64,000 nucleotides of DNA from Salinibacterium sp. TMP30 (lineage in GTDB: Bacteria; Actinomycetota; Actinomycetes; Actinomycetales; Microbacteriaceae). The notes beneath the pieces were generated by a model. It did not search any database, was not told the DNA's origin, and saw only the letters and a list, made by a program, of their open reading frames with translations. The DNA lies in contig NZ_CP151642.1 of the NCBI RefSeq assembly GCF_038397785.1, positions 1,922,001 to 1,986,000 on the forward strand, given 5' to 3'. Shown here one piece after another: positions 43,088 through 50,394 of the stretch. Position 1 is the stretch's first letter, and every line of letters begins with the position of its first letter. A program made the translations under genes and the position numbers.

Positions 43088-44416
43088 GTGAGCACATCAA
43101 GAGTATTCGTCGCCCGGTTGGTGGGCTGCTCGGTCTTCGACCCCAATGGCGACCGCGTCGGCAAGGTACGCGATGTACTTGTTGTTGAGCGCACCGATGC
43201 GAGTCCCCGCGTTGTGGGAATGATCGCTGAAGTTCCCGGCAAGCGTCACGTCTTTCTCTCTATCGGTCGCGTCACAAGCATCGGTTCAGGTCAGATCATC
43301 ACGACAGGCCTCCTCAATCTGCGACGCTTTGAGCAACGTGGTGGCGAAATCCGGGTAATGGCGGAGTTGCTGGGTCGCCGAGTTGCCCTGAGCGATGGGT
43401 CTGGGGAAGCCCAGATCGAAGATGTTGCGATCGAAGAGGTCGACATTGCCGAGTGGGAAATCAGTCAGCTCTTTTTGCGTCGCCCCAAAACGACGGCCTC
43501 GCCATTTGCTAAAGGTCCCACCGATTTTGCGGCGTGGGATGAAATCAAGCACAACACCCACACGGGTGAGGCACAGTCGGCAACCCAACTGGTGGCCAGT
43601 TTTTCTGACCTGCTCCCCGCCGACCTCGCTAATGCGATGCTCGAATTGCCCGAGCAGCGGATGATGGAAGTCGCTGAAGAACTCTCTGATGATCGTCTCG
43701 CAGACGTGCTCGAAGAGATGCCAGAGAACGAGCAGGTTGACCTGCTCAACAAACTCGACGATGACCGCGCTGCCGATGTGCTCGATCAGATGCAGCCGGA
43801 TGACGCAGCGGACCTCATCGCGCATCTCACAGTAGAACGCGGTGAGACCCTCCTCGAACTCATGGAGCCCGAAGAGGCCGAAGACGTTCGCTTCCTGCTG
43901 AGCTACGACTCCGATACGGCCGGTGGACTGATGACCACCGAACCCATCATTGTTTCTGCTGACGCAACGGTTGCTGAGGGTCTTGCCCTCATCCGGCGTC
44001 ACGAACTCGCACCAGCACTCGGTGCTGCAATCTGTGTCACTCTGCCGCCGTATGAGCCGCCAACGGGTCGCCTCCTCGGCATGGTGCATTTTCAGCGGAT
44101 GCTTCGCTACCCACCCAATGAGCGTCTTGGCGCTTTGATCGACCAATCGCTTGAGCCGGTACGCTCATCGACAACGGCGGCAGAAGTTTCGCGCATTCTT
44201 GCCAGCTATGACCTGGTGTCAGTTCCCGTGGTTGATGACAACCACCGTCTGCTTGGGGTGGTGACCATTGACGACGTACTTGACCACCTGCTTCCCGATG
44301 ACTGGCGAAGCACGACAGACGAATCGGCGAGCTTCGACGACACATCTACGAGACCGCTAACCATAGTTCAGCAGAAAGCAATTCGCGCAGGGAGGACACG
44401 ACGTGGCACCAGCTAA
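43088..44416 (+). CDS. Soluble MgtE N-terminal / CBS domain protein with PRC-barrel
   Basis: This 442-residue protein has a PRC-barrel-like N-terminus (SVFDPNGDRVGKVRDVLV, about 15-35). An MgtE-N helical superhelix follows (about 175-300: LPADLANAMLELPEQRMMEV and DDDRAADVLDQMQPDDAADL), then a CBS pair (TTEPIIVSADATVAEGLAL and LASYDLVSVPVVDDN). It stops before any transmembrane channel, so it is not itself an MgtE magnesium channel. It may sense Mg2+ or nucleotides for a partner. The actinobacterial counterpart is M. tuberculosis Rv1232c. GTG 43088 appears leaderless. It overlaps the DUF1003 gene by 14 bp. Confidence 0.85.
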   Translation: MSTSRVFVARLVGCSVFDPNGDRVGKVRDVLVVERTDASPRVVGMIAEVPGKRHVFLSIGRVTSIGSGQIITTGLLNLRRFEQRGGEIRVMAELLGRRVALSDGSGEAQIEDVAIEEVDIAEWEISQLFLRRPKTTASPFAKGPTDFAAWDEIKHNTHTGEAQSATQLVASFSDLLPADLANAMLELPEQRMMEVAEELSDDRLADVLEEMPENEQVDLLNKLDDDRAADVLDQMQPDDAADLIAHLTVERGETLLELMEPEEAEDVRFLLSYDSDTAGGLMTTEPIIVSADATVAEGLALIRRHELAPALGAAICVTLPPYEPPTGRLLGMVHFQRMLRYPPNERLGALIDQSLEPVRSSTTAAEVSRILASYDLVSVPVVDDNHRLLGVVTIDDVLDHLLPDDWRSTTDESASFDDTSTRPLTIVQQKAIRAGRTRRGTS

Positions 44417-44939
44417 GCGGTCACTTCGATCACAGCGCAACGACGTTCGCCTCGACACCCCCAAAGGCCTTCGCAGCGGTTTCGGAATGTTCCAAAGCCG
44501 TGACCGGATGGGGCGGTACTCTGAAGCATTTGCCCGCGGCATGGGCACGCCGTGGTTTCTCGTTGGACTATCCGCGTTCGTTGGGGTGTGGTTGATTTAC
44601 AACACCAGCGCACCTTTTGATGCCCAGTTTGACCCTAGGGCCACCAACTTCACGCTCCTGACGCTGATTTTGTCGCTTCAAGCCTCGTATGCGGCCCCCA
44701 TGATCCTGCTCGCCCAGAATCGTCAAGATGACCGTGACCGCGTTCAGATCGAACAGGACCGCCAGCGTGCAGAGCGTAACCTCAACGACACTGAATACCT
44801 TGCTCGCGAAGTTGTCGCCCTCCGCCTGGCAATGACCGATTTGGCCAGCAAAGACTTTATCCGTGCCGAGCTTCGCGCCCTGCTCGAAGAGCTGGAGAGA
44901 GACGACGAGACCGATGATGAGAGCTCGGCGCCTTCGTGA
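44403..44939 (+). CDS. DUF1003 domain membrane protein
   Basis: This 178-residue protein has a basic N-terminus, two transmembrane helices (about residues 55-75 and 85-105), and an acidic, probably coiled-coil C-terminus (residues about 110-170, rich in Arg/Glu heptads). The core TPWFLVGLSAFVGVW and FTLLTLILSLQASYAAPMIL is the DUF1003 signature. GTG 44403 has GGAGG 7 nt upstream, and its end overlaps the Mrp start as GTGA. It is likely the membrane partner of the upstream CBS/MgtE-N protein. Family function is unknown. Confidence 0.87.
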   Translation: MAPAKRSLRSQRNDVRLDTPKGLRSGFGMFQSRDRMGRYSEAFARGMGTPWFLVGLSAFVGVWLIYNTSAPFDAQFDPRATNFTLLTLILSLQASYAAPMILLAQNRQDDRDRVQIEQDRQRAERNLNDTEYLAREVVALRLAMTDLASKDFIRAELRALLEELERDDETDDESSAPS

Positions 44940-46147
44940 CCGCTGACCGTGACGACGGTGTGCCTGGCACGAATCCGCCCAGCACCAATTCGCCCCGCAC
45001 TAATTTGCCCGACACCAATCCGCCCGAAACCAATCCGCTTGTGGCTGCGGTTCTGCAGTCGCTCGCCTCCGTCATCGATCCGGAGATTCGTCGCCCCGTA
45101 ACGGAACTCAACATGATTTCTGGCGTTTCTGTCGATGATGCGGGTGCGGCATCTGTGGGTCTCACACTGACGATCGTCGGATGCCCGGCTGCTGCCACTA
45201 TCGAACGTGACGTGCGCGAGGCTACCGCTCGTGTCGCTGGCGTTACCGAAGTGACGGTCGATGTCTCGATCATGTCGCGTGCCGAGCGCGATGCTCTGAC
45301 CCAAAAACTTCGCAAGGGGCGCCCCAAGACGATGCAGTTCGGGCCAGACTCCCTGACCCAGATCGTTGCGGTAACGAGCGGTAAGGGTGGAGTGGGCAAA
45401 TCGACGCTCACCGCAAACCTTGCTGTGTCGCTCGCGCAGAGTGGCCTGCGGGTGGGCGTGATCGATGCCGACGTTTTCGGGTTCTCGATCCCTGGCTTGC
45501 TCGGTTTGCATGGCGCGAAACCCACTCAGGTGGGGGAGATGATTTTGCCGCCGGTTGCTTACGACGTGAAGGTAATCTCAATCGGCATGTTTGTTGAAGA
45601 GAACACGGCGGTGTCGTGGCGCGGGCCGATGCTGCATCGCACGATTCAGCAGTTCCTCACCGATGTGTATTTTGGTGACCTCGATGTGTTGCTACTCGAC
45701 CTTCCGCCCGGCACGGGTGACGTGGCGATCTCGCTCGGGCAGTTGCTGCCCCACTCCGATGTTGTTGTTGTTACGACTCCGCAGTCGGCGGCTGCAGACG
45801 TCGCTGAGCGCAGCGGACTCGTTGCCCGCCAGACCGGTCAGCGCGTGATTGGTGTCATCGAAAACATGGCTGGTCTCCCTCAGCCTGATGGCAGTGTGCT
45901 TGAACTCTTTGGCTCGGGTGGTGGAGCGGATGCCGCAGCTAAGCTCTCGACACCAGAGGAGCCCGTCTCGGTGTTGGCGTCGATCCCGCTCAGCATTGCC
46001 CTGCGCGAAGGTGGCGATGTGGGTGTCCCCGTGGTTATTGCGGCTCCCGAGGATCCGGCGGCCCAGGCCATCCATGCCGTCGCCGCTACCCTCCGGTCGC
46101 TCAAACGCAGCGTCGCTGGCCGCAAGTTGGGGCTCAACATCAGCTAA
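44936..46147 (+). CDS. mrp: Mrp/NBP35-type Fe-S cluster carrier ATPase
   Basis: This 403-residue protein has an N-terminal MIP18/DUF59 domain (about 30-110, SVIDPEIRRPVTELNM) and a ParA-like ATPase with the deviant Walker A TSGKGGVGKSTLTANLAV (about 148-165). LLDLPPGTGDVAIS follows. It would bind and transfer Fe-S clusters. The CxxC that holds the cluster in many Mrp proteins is absent after VIENMAG (PQPDGS instead). The first 28 residues are a TNPP-type pentapeptide repeat; the conserved part starts afterward. The GTG start overlaps the DUF1003 stop. Confidence 0.88.
   Translation: MTADRDDGVPGTNPPSTNSPRTNLPDTNPPETNPLVAAVLQSLASVIDPEIRRPVTELNMISGVSVDDAGAASVGLTLTIVGCPAAATIERDVREATARVAGVTEVTVDVSIMSRAERDALTQKLRKGRPKTMQFGPDSLTQIVAVTSGKGGVGKSTLTANLAVSLAQSGLRVGVIDADVFGFSIPGLLGLHGAKPTQVGEMILPPVAYDVKVISIGMFVEENTAVSWRGPMLHRTIQQFLTDVYFGDLDVLLLDLPPGTGDVAISLGQLLPHSDVVVVTTPQSAAADVAERSGLVARQTGQRVIGVIENMAGLPQPDGSVLELFGSGGGADAAAKLSTPEEPVSVLASIPLSIALREGGDVGVPVVIAAPEDPAAQAIHAVAATLRSLKRSVAGRKLGLNIS
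44969..45040 (+). repeat. 15-bp coding minisatellite at the start of mrp
   Basis: About 4.8 units of 15 bp (starts at 44969, 44984, 44999, 45014 and 45029) with the core ACCAATCCGCCC encode Thr-Asn-x-Pro-x repeats ahead of the conserved Mrp domain. In-frame 15-bp units would let copy number vary without frameshift. Confidence 0.8.
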
Positions 46148-46170
46148 TGCGCGTCGGCTAATGAGCGTCG
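46143..46170 (+). repeat. 14-bp tandem duplication over the mrp stop codon
   Basis: GCTAATGCGCGTCG (46143-46156) is followed by GCTAATGAGCGTCG (46157-46170), with one mismatch. The first unit contains the mrp TAA at 46145-46147. Confidence 0.7.
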
Positions 46171-46205
46171 GCTGCCCCGCCGCGAACTCGCCCGTTAACG
46201 CAAAA

Positions 46206-46232
46206 ACACCACAGCGTTAGTTGCTGTGGTGT
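46206..46232 (-). terminator. Rho-independent terminator
   Basis: A perfect 10-bp stem, ACACCACAGC/GCTGTGGTGT, with a 7-nt loop. On the minus strand it is followed by TTTTTGCG, so it terminates the 40-aa minus-strand gene, 22 bp behind its stop. It also lies downstream of mrp on the plus strand, without a T tract. Confidence 0.8.
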
Positions 46233-46254
46233 TGCGTGTACCGACGGGCGGTGG

Positions 46255-46377
46255 CTACGGCATCGAGTTGTAGCGGCGGGTGGGGATGCGGCGGTATCCG
46301 TCGATTGCGACGGTGCGCACGGTGGCGATGATGCCCACTGCAGCGAGTGCCCCGATGATGATGAGTTCGATGTTCAT
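46255..46377 (-). CDS. 40-residue single-pass membrane peptide
   Basis: The short frame encodes MNIELIIIGALAAVGIIATV and then a basic, Arg/Tyr-rich tail ending RRYNSMP. One N-terminal transmembrane helix (residues about 3-21) is followed by a positive cytoplasmic tail. Start ATG is at 46377; no strong SD is visible. A rho-independent terminator 22 bp after the stop and its placement divergent from a LysR gene support a real transcript. It was too short for ordinary gene calling. Function unknown; it could be a small membrane regulator. Confidence 0.6.
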   Translation of the reverse strand: MNIELIIIGALAAVGIIATVRTVAIDGYRRIPTRRYNSMP

Positions 46378-46402
46378 GTCTCTATTCCATCGCGTCTCAC
46401 TT

Positions 46403-46450
46403 GTTAGAACAAGATGATCTTTCTTATCTAACTATGTAGACTGACTACAT
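46403..46450. promoter_or_regulatory. Nested inverted repeats upstream of the LysR gene
   Basis: Three dyads: GTTAG/CTAAC (46403-46407 with 46427-46431), AAGAT-G-ATCTT (46411-46421), and ATGTAG-ACTGA-CTACAT (46434-46450) that includes the start codon. TAGACT at 46437-46442 could serve as -10, 6 nt from the ATG. This resembles a LysR autoregulatory site. Confidence 0.5.
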
Positions 46451-47363
46451 GGAGATACGTCGACTCGAACTGCTGCGTGAACTGGCCGATCGCGGCAGCA
46501 TTACGGCGGTCGCGAAAGCGACGATGCGCACCCCATCAGCAGTTTCACAGCAACTCAAGATCTTGGAACGTGAAGCCGGCATTCCCTTAACTGAGCGAGT
46601 CGGGCGCGGAATTGTGTTGACGTCCGCTGGGCGGGCGCTCGCCCACACGGCTGCCGATGTCGCCACCGCTATCGAGAAGGCCGAAGCGCTCTGGAACGAA
46701 TTTCGCGAGTCGCCCAGGGGTGAAGTCACGATGACAATTTTTCCCACGGGCGGCGAGATGCTCTTGCCCGGGCTTCTGCATTCCGTCAATCGCTTGGCTG
46801 GGCTGACGCTGTACTGCCACGACCAAGACTCTGTGCTCGAGGACGTCGCCAACCTCACTGCCGACTATGACGTCGTGGTCTCCGACTCCCCCCACGTTCT
46901 TCCCTCCTGGACTGAACGAGGGCTCGCAGTTGTTCCCCTCATGCGGGAGTCGCTGGATGTCGCACTCCCCGAAGATCATCCGCTCGGCCGTAAAACGGCG
47001 CTCACCCCTGCAGACCTCATTAATGAGACCTGGATCGGGGTTCCCTCTGGCCTTCCGTTCGACCGCATTCTTCGACGTATCGAGGCAGCCAATGGCGCAC
47101 CAGCAAAGATTGCCCAGCGACTTACCGACAACAGCATCGTCGAAGCCGTTGTCGCCGCCGGTCACGGCATCGCGATTCTGCCGCGCTTCACCACTCGCGA
47201 CCGGGAGAACGGGCTCATCACCCGGCCGCTCAAGGGCGTACCTTCGTCACGACTCATCTCTGCGCTCTTGCGTCCCGACCGTGCCGAACGCCCGTCAGTG
47301 CGCGCCGTTGTGAAAGCACTCGTTGATGAAGCCAAGCGTTTCGAACTCGAGCACACCGTGTAG
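46449..47363 (+). CDS. LysR family transcriptional regulator
   Basis: This 304-residue regulator has an N-terminal helix-turn-helix (SITAVAKATMRTPSAVSQQL then KILEREAG, about 17-45), a linker helix, and an effector-binding domain (from about 90, GEVTMTIFPTGGEMLLPGLL). ATG 46449 appears leaderless and sits inside an inverted repeat, suggesting autorepression. The divergent small membrane peptide gene and the convergent PLP-decarboxylase/transporter operon are possible targets. The inducer is unknown. Confidence 0.87.
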   Translation: MEIRRLELLRELADRGSITAVAKATMRTPSAVSQQLKILEREAGIPLTERVGRGIVLTSAGRALAHTAADVATAIEKAEALWNEFRESPRGEVTMTIFPTGGEMLLPGLLHSVNRLAGLTLYCHDQDSVLEDVANLTADYDVVVSDSPHVLPSWTERGLAVVPLMRESLDVALPEDHPLGRKTALTPADLINETWIGVPSGLPFDRILRRIEAANGAPAKIAQRLTDNSIVEAVVAAGHGIAILPRFTTRDRENGLITRPLKGVPSSRLISALLRPDRAERPSVRAVVKALVDEAKRFELEHTV

Positions 47364-47413
47364 CTAACGGGAGTACAGCCACGCGTAAGCTCAAGCATGT
47401 TCCGCCTGTGCGC

Positions 47414-48904
47414 CTATCTGGGAGTCTCCACAAGCCTCGCGATGAGTTCCGTGAGCAGTCGTTCGGTGAGCGTCGACGGAAGCGCACCAATCAGCGCAAG
47501 CAGTGGCGCCATCCGATCCGGAAGTCCGTCGCTGGCTTCCGCAAGGCCCATCATCGCTAAGAGTCCCCCAGCCTGTTCCGATGTGAGCGGTGGAGCATCG
47601 GGAGCCAACAGAGCCGCACCAACCTCGGCGGGAAGAGCAGCGAGCGCGACCTCGGCAGACACCGCAGGGAGTCCGCGCACTTCGTCTGCAGCCGAGCGCA
47701 GCGCCGTGCTCAACTCGCCGAGAACGCTCTGGGTGACCGGTGTGATCGTGAGGTGAGTAGTCGCAGGGAGCACTGTTCCATCGCTCTGGGCCAGACTGGG
47801 CTGCAGCTGCAGCAGGAAGCCATGCAGGCGCGCCTGATCGGCCCAGTGGTGTGCGTCGACGCGACGATCAGCTGGCACGGTCTCATCAGCAGCCACAGCA
47901 ACAAGCGGACCAACCGGGTTGCCCACAATGCGCAGGCCATCAATGCCCTCGATAACGTCGCGCACAGCACGGGTTGATCGGGCACACGACTGCGCGAGTT
48001 CGGCAAGCCCACTGGTTCCCAGCGCCTGGATGATCGCCCACGCGGCCGCGAGAGGCCCGGCAGATTTCGAGCCAAGGATCGTCGGATTCACCACCGGGTA
48101 ACCTGGCCAGCGTGTGGTGGCAAAATATTGGGCGCGCTGGCGGTCACGCCCACGCTGCAACAGCACCGAGACGCCCTTCGGGGCATAGCCGAACTTGTGC
48201 AGATCAGCACTGATGCTTGTCACTCCGGTCACCGCAAAGTTCCACGGCTCGACACCCTCCCAAAACGGCAACACCCAGCCACCGATACACGCATCAACGT
48301 GGCAGGCGATGCCACGCTGGGCAGCTGCAGCAGCAACCTCAACCACCGGATCCATCGCGGCGTGGGCATAGCTCGGAGCGGAGACCACTACGAGCGCGAC
48401 ATCGTCATCGAACCGGTCGATCAGATCCTGCGCCGCGGTCACCCCATCGGGGCCAACGGGAACCAAATCAATCTCAAGCCCAAAGTAGTGAGCGGCCTTC
48501 TGGAACGCCGCGTGTACTGTCACGGGGGCAAGCAGCCGAGGCGTGCCCGTGCGTGCCGAGGAGCCAACACCTCGCCATACGTCGCGCGCCGTCTTGACCG
48601 CCAGCAGACAGCTTTCGGTGCCGCCCGTGGTCACCGTGCCCACGACATCCGTATCGCCACCGAGTAGCTCGCGCGCAAACTCAATCACTTCGCGTTCCAT
48701 TACCGCTACCGAGGTGAATGTCGTCGGATCGAGCCCATTCACGGGTTGCACGGCACGAATGGCGCTGGCTGCGAGCTCGTCAAGCTCGGCCAGCCCCGAG
48801 TCGTACACATACGAAAGCACACGGCCACCGTGGGTGGGTGCATCCGCAAGCCGCAGTTGCGTGAGGCGGTCCAAGATGTCGGCGGGGGCGTGGTCGAAAT
48901 TCAC
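47414..48904 (-). CDS. Group II PLP-dependent decarboxylase / sphingosine-1-phosphate lyase-like
   Basis: This 496-residue fold-type I PLP enzyme has TTGGTESCLLAV (phosphate cup, about 92-103), the conserved CHVDACIGGWVLPFW, and the Schiff-base Lys in ISADLHKFGYAPKG. The VDACIGG and HKFGYAPKG pattern is closest to sphingosine-1-phosphate lyase/glutamate decarboxylase-type enzymes; the substrate is an amino acid or aminoalcohol phosphate. GTG 48904 has AGGAG 5 nt upstream and overlaps the transporter stop by 1 nt, so the two are one operon. A semialdehyde-dehydrogenase-like gene is divergent from the operon. Confidence 0.8.
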   Translation of the reverse strand: MNFDHAPADILDRLTQLRLADAPTHGGRVLSYVYDSGLAELDELAASAIRAVQPVNGLDPTTFTSVAVMEREVIEFARELLGGDTDVVGTVTTGGTESCLLAVKTARDVWRGVGSSARTGTPRLLAPVTVHAAFQKAAHYFGLEIDLVPVGPDGVTAAQDLIDRFDDDVALVVVSAPSYAHAAMDPVVEVAAAAAQRGIACHVDACIGGWVLPFWEGVEPWNFAVTGVTSISADLHKFGYAPKGVSVLLQRGRDRQRAQYFATTRWPGYPVVNPTILGSKSAGPLAAAWAIIQALGTSGLAELAQSCARSTRAVRDVIEGIDGLRIVGNPVGPLVAVAADETVPADRRVDAHHWADQARLHGFLLQLQPSLAQSDGTVLPATTHLTITPVTQSVLGELSTALRSAADEVRGLPAVSAEVALAALPAEVGAALLAPDAPPLTSEQAGGLLAMMGLAEASDGLPDRMAPLLALIGALPSTLTERLLTELIARLVETPR

Positions 48905-50334
48905 TACTTCTCCTGATCGTTGGTTGCGGGGTCGAGATGCGCGCGGTCGAGATGCGCAGCGTCGCCGTCGGCAGGCTCCGTCTCGGCAGCTTCCGTGTCG
49001 GCGTGCTCGATGTCATGTCGCCGCAGCGGATAGCGGGCAAAGGTCAGCAGCGAGAGGCCGATAATCACGGCGGGCACGATGCTGAAACTGATGATGATGC
49101 CGGCGATTGCCGAATCGGGTTGGATGACGATCTGGTTTGCGACCGATTCGACGTAACCGGATGTCGCAAGCACGATCGTCAGCACTGTTGCGCCGAGTGC
49201 CATTCCTGTGGTTTCACCCGCAGTCCAGACTCCCCCGAAGCTTCCGGCCGAGGCAATCTTGTGGCGGCGCGAGTCGTGGGAAATGACGTCGGGCAACATC
49301 GACATCGGCAGGGCCTGCATTCCGGCATAGCCAGCACCCGCGAGTGCTACCGGCAGGTAGATCCATTCGCCAGGCCACCACAGTTGTAGGACGATCAGTA
49401 GGGCCGCAACGCCGTACAGCGCAGAAGCCCACACAAAGGCACGTTCCTTGCCGATGTGGCGTGAAATCGCGGCCCATACGGGGGCGAAGAGCAACGCCGG
49501 CCCAATCAGGGAGACGAAGAGGATGGCAACCCCGGCACCGAGCACCCAAGTTGCAACGTACTGCGCTCCCGCAAGCATCACGCCAGTGGCGAGCCCCTGG
49601 AGCAAGAAGGTGAGCAGTAGTGCCCTGAAGGGCTGGCTGCGGGTGAGAGCCGCTAGGCCAGCGCGGTAGGTGTCGACGATTGACACTGTTGGAGCAGCAG
49701 CCATTGTGCCAGTAGGGGCAACAAACGAGGAAATGATAAGCGAAACGCCAATGAGCGCCGCTGCAGAAACGGCCATCACGAGATAGCCGAGCCGTTCATC
49801 CGCAAATGCGTCACGAATCTCTGGGGCACCAGCACCAAACAGCAAGATCGCTATCGTCAGCACAACCACGCGGGTCGCCAGCAACTTGGTGCGTTGGTCA
49901 TAGCCGCTCGTCAACTCGGCGGGAAGGGCAATATAGGGCACCTGAAACAGGCTAAAGGCGGTAGCCGCAGCGACGAACGCCACAAACACCCAGATGCCCG
50001 ACGCCACTGGTCCGATACCGGCAGGAACCGCAAAAGTGAGCACGAAAAGTATCGGAAGCAGAATCGCGCCCAACAGCATCACCGGTCGACGGGTGCCGCG
50101 GTGGGCAAGGCTGTGATCACTTCTGGCACCGATCACGGGATCAATGAGCACATCCCACACTTTGGCGATTGTCACCAGAATTCCTGCGGCGAGCGCGGCA
50201 ATACCGAGGGTGTCGGTCAGGTAGTAGACCAACACAAGGCCGGGAAGCGCGGCAAACCCTCCGGTGCCCAGAGAGCCGATGGCATAGGTAGCAATTGTGG
50301 TTCGGGTGAGGGTTCGCGGCGCTGCGGTCGTCAT
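48904..50334 (-). CDS. MFS/GPH-type cation symporter
   Basis: This 476-residue transporter of the glycoside-pentoside-hexuronide (MFS_2) type has about 12 transmembrane helices. The family signature near helices 2-3 is VWDVLIDPVIGARSDHSLAH then RGTRRPVML; the DxxxG-RxxxRRP form is typical. It probably imports a sugar derivative or another compound with cations. ATG 50334 is the first start consistent with the MFS fold; TAGGCT (plus 50342-50347) ends 7 nt before it, suggesting a leaderless transcript. It is followed directly by the PLP decarboxylase, whose substrate it may import. Confidence 0.8.
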   Translation of the reverse strand: MTTAAPRTLTRTTIATYAIGSLGTGGFAALPGLVLVYYLTDTLGIAALAAGILVTIAKVWDVLIDPVIGARSDHSLAHRGTRRPVMLLGAILLPILFVLTFAVPAGIGPVASGIWVFVAFVAAATAFSLFQVPYIALPAELTSGYDQRTKLLATRVVVLTIAILLFGAGAPEIRDAFADERLGYLVMAVSAAALIGVSLIISSFVAPTGTMAAAPTVSIVDTYRAGLAALTRSQPFRALLLTFLLQGLATGVMLAGAQYVATWVLGAGVAILFVSLIGPALLFAPVWAAISRHIGKERAFVWASALYGVAALLIVLQLWWPGEWIYLPVALAGAGYAGMQALPMSMLPDVISHDSRRHKIASAGSFGGVWTAGETTGMALGATVLTIVLATSGYVESVANQIVIQPDSAIAGIIISFSIVPAVIIGLSLLTFARYPLRRHDIEHADTEAAETEPADGDAAHLDRAHLDPATNDQEK

Positions 50335-50394
50335 CTTCGTGAGCCTATCGCTACCCACAGCCGAAATTGTGGTGCCCGGTCGTAGTGTTGACCC

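Noticed and set aside
43286-44146. 286-codon frame antisense to the MgtE-N/CBS gene
   Set aside because: Shadow frame of an acidic, helical, high-GC gene; no start signal or motif.
43088-44416. Magnesium transporter MgtE
   Set aside because: Only the cytosolic MgtE-N and CBS parts are present; no transmembrane channel domain follows.
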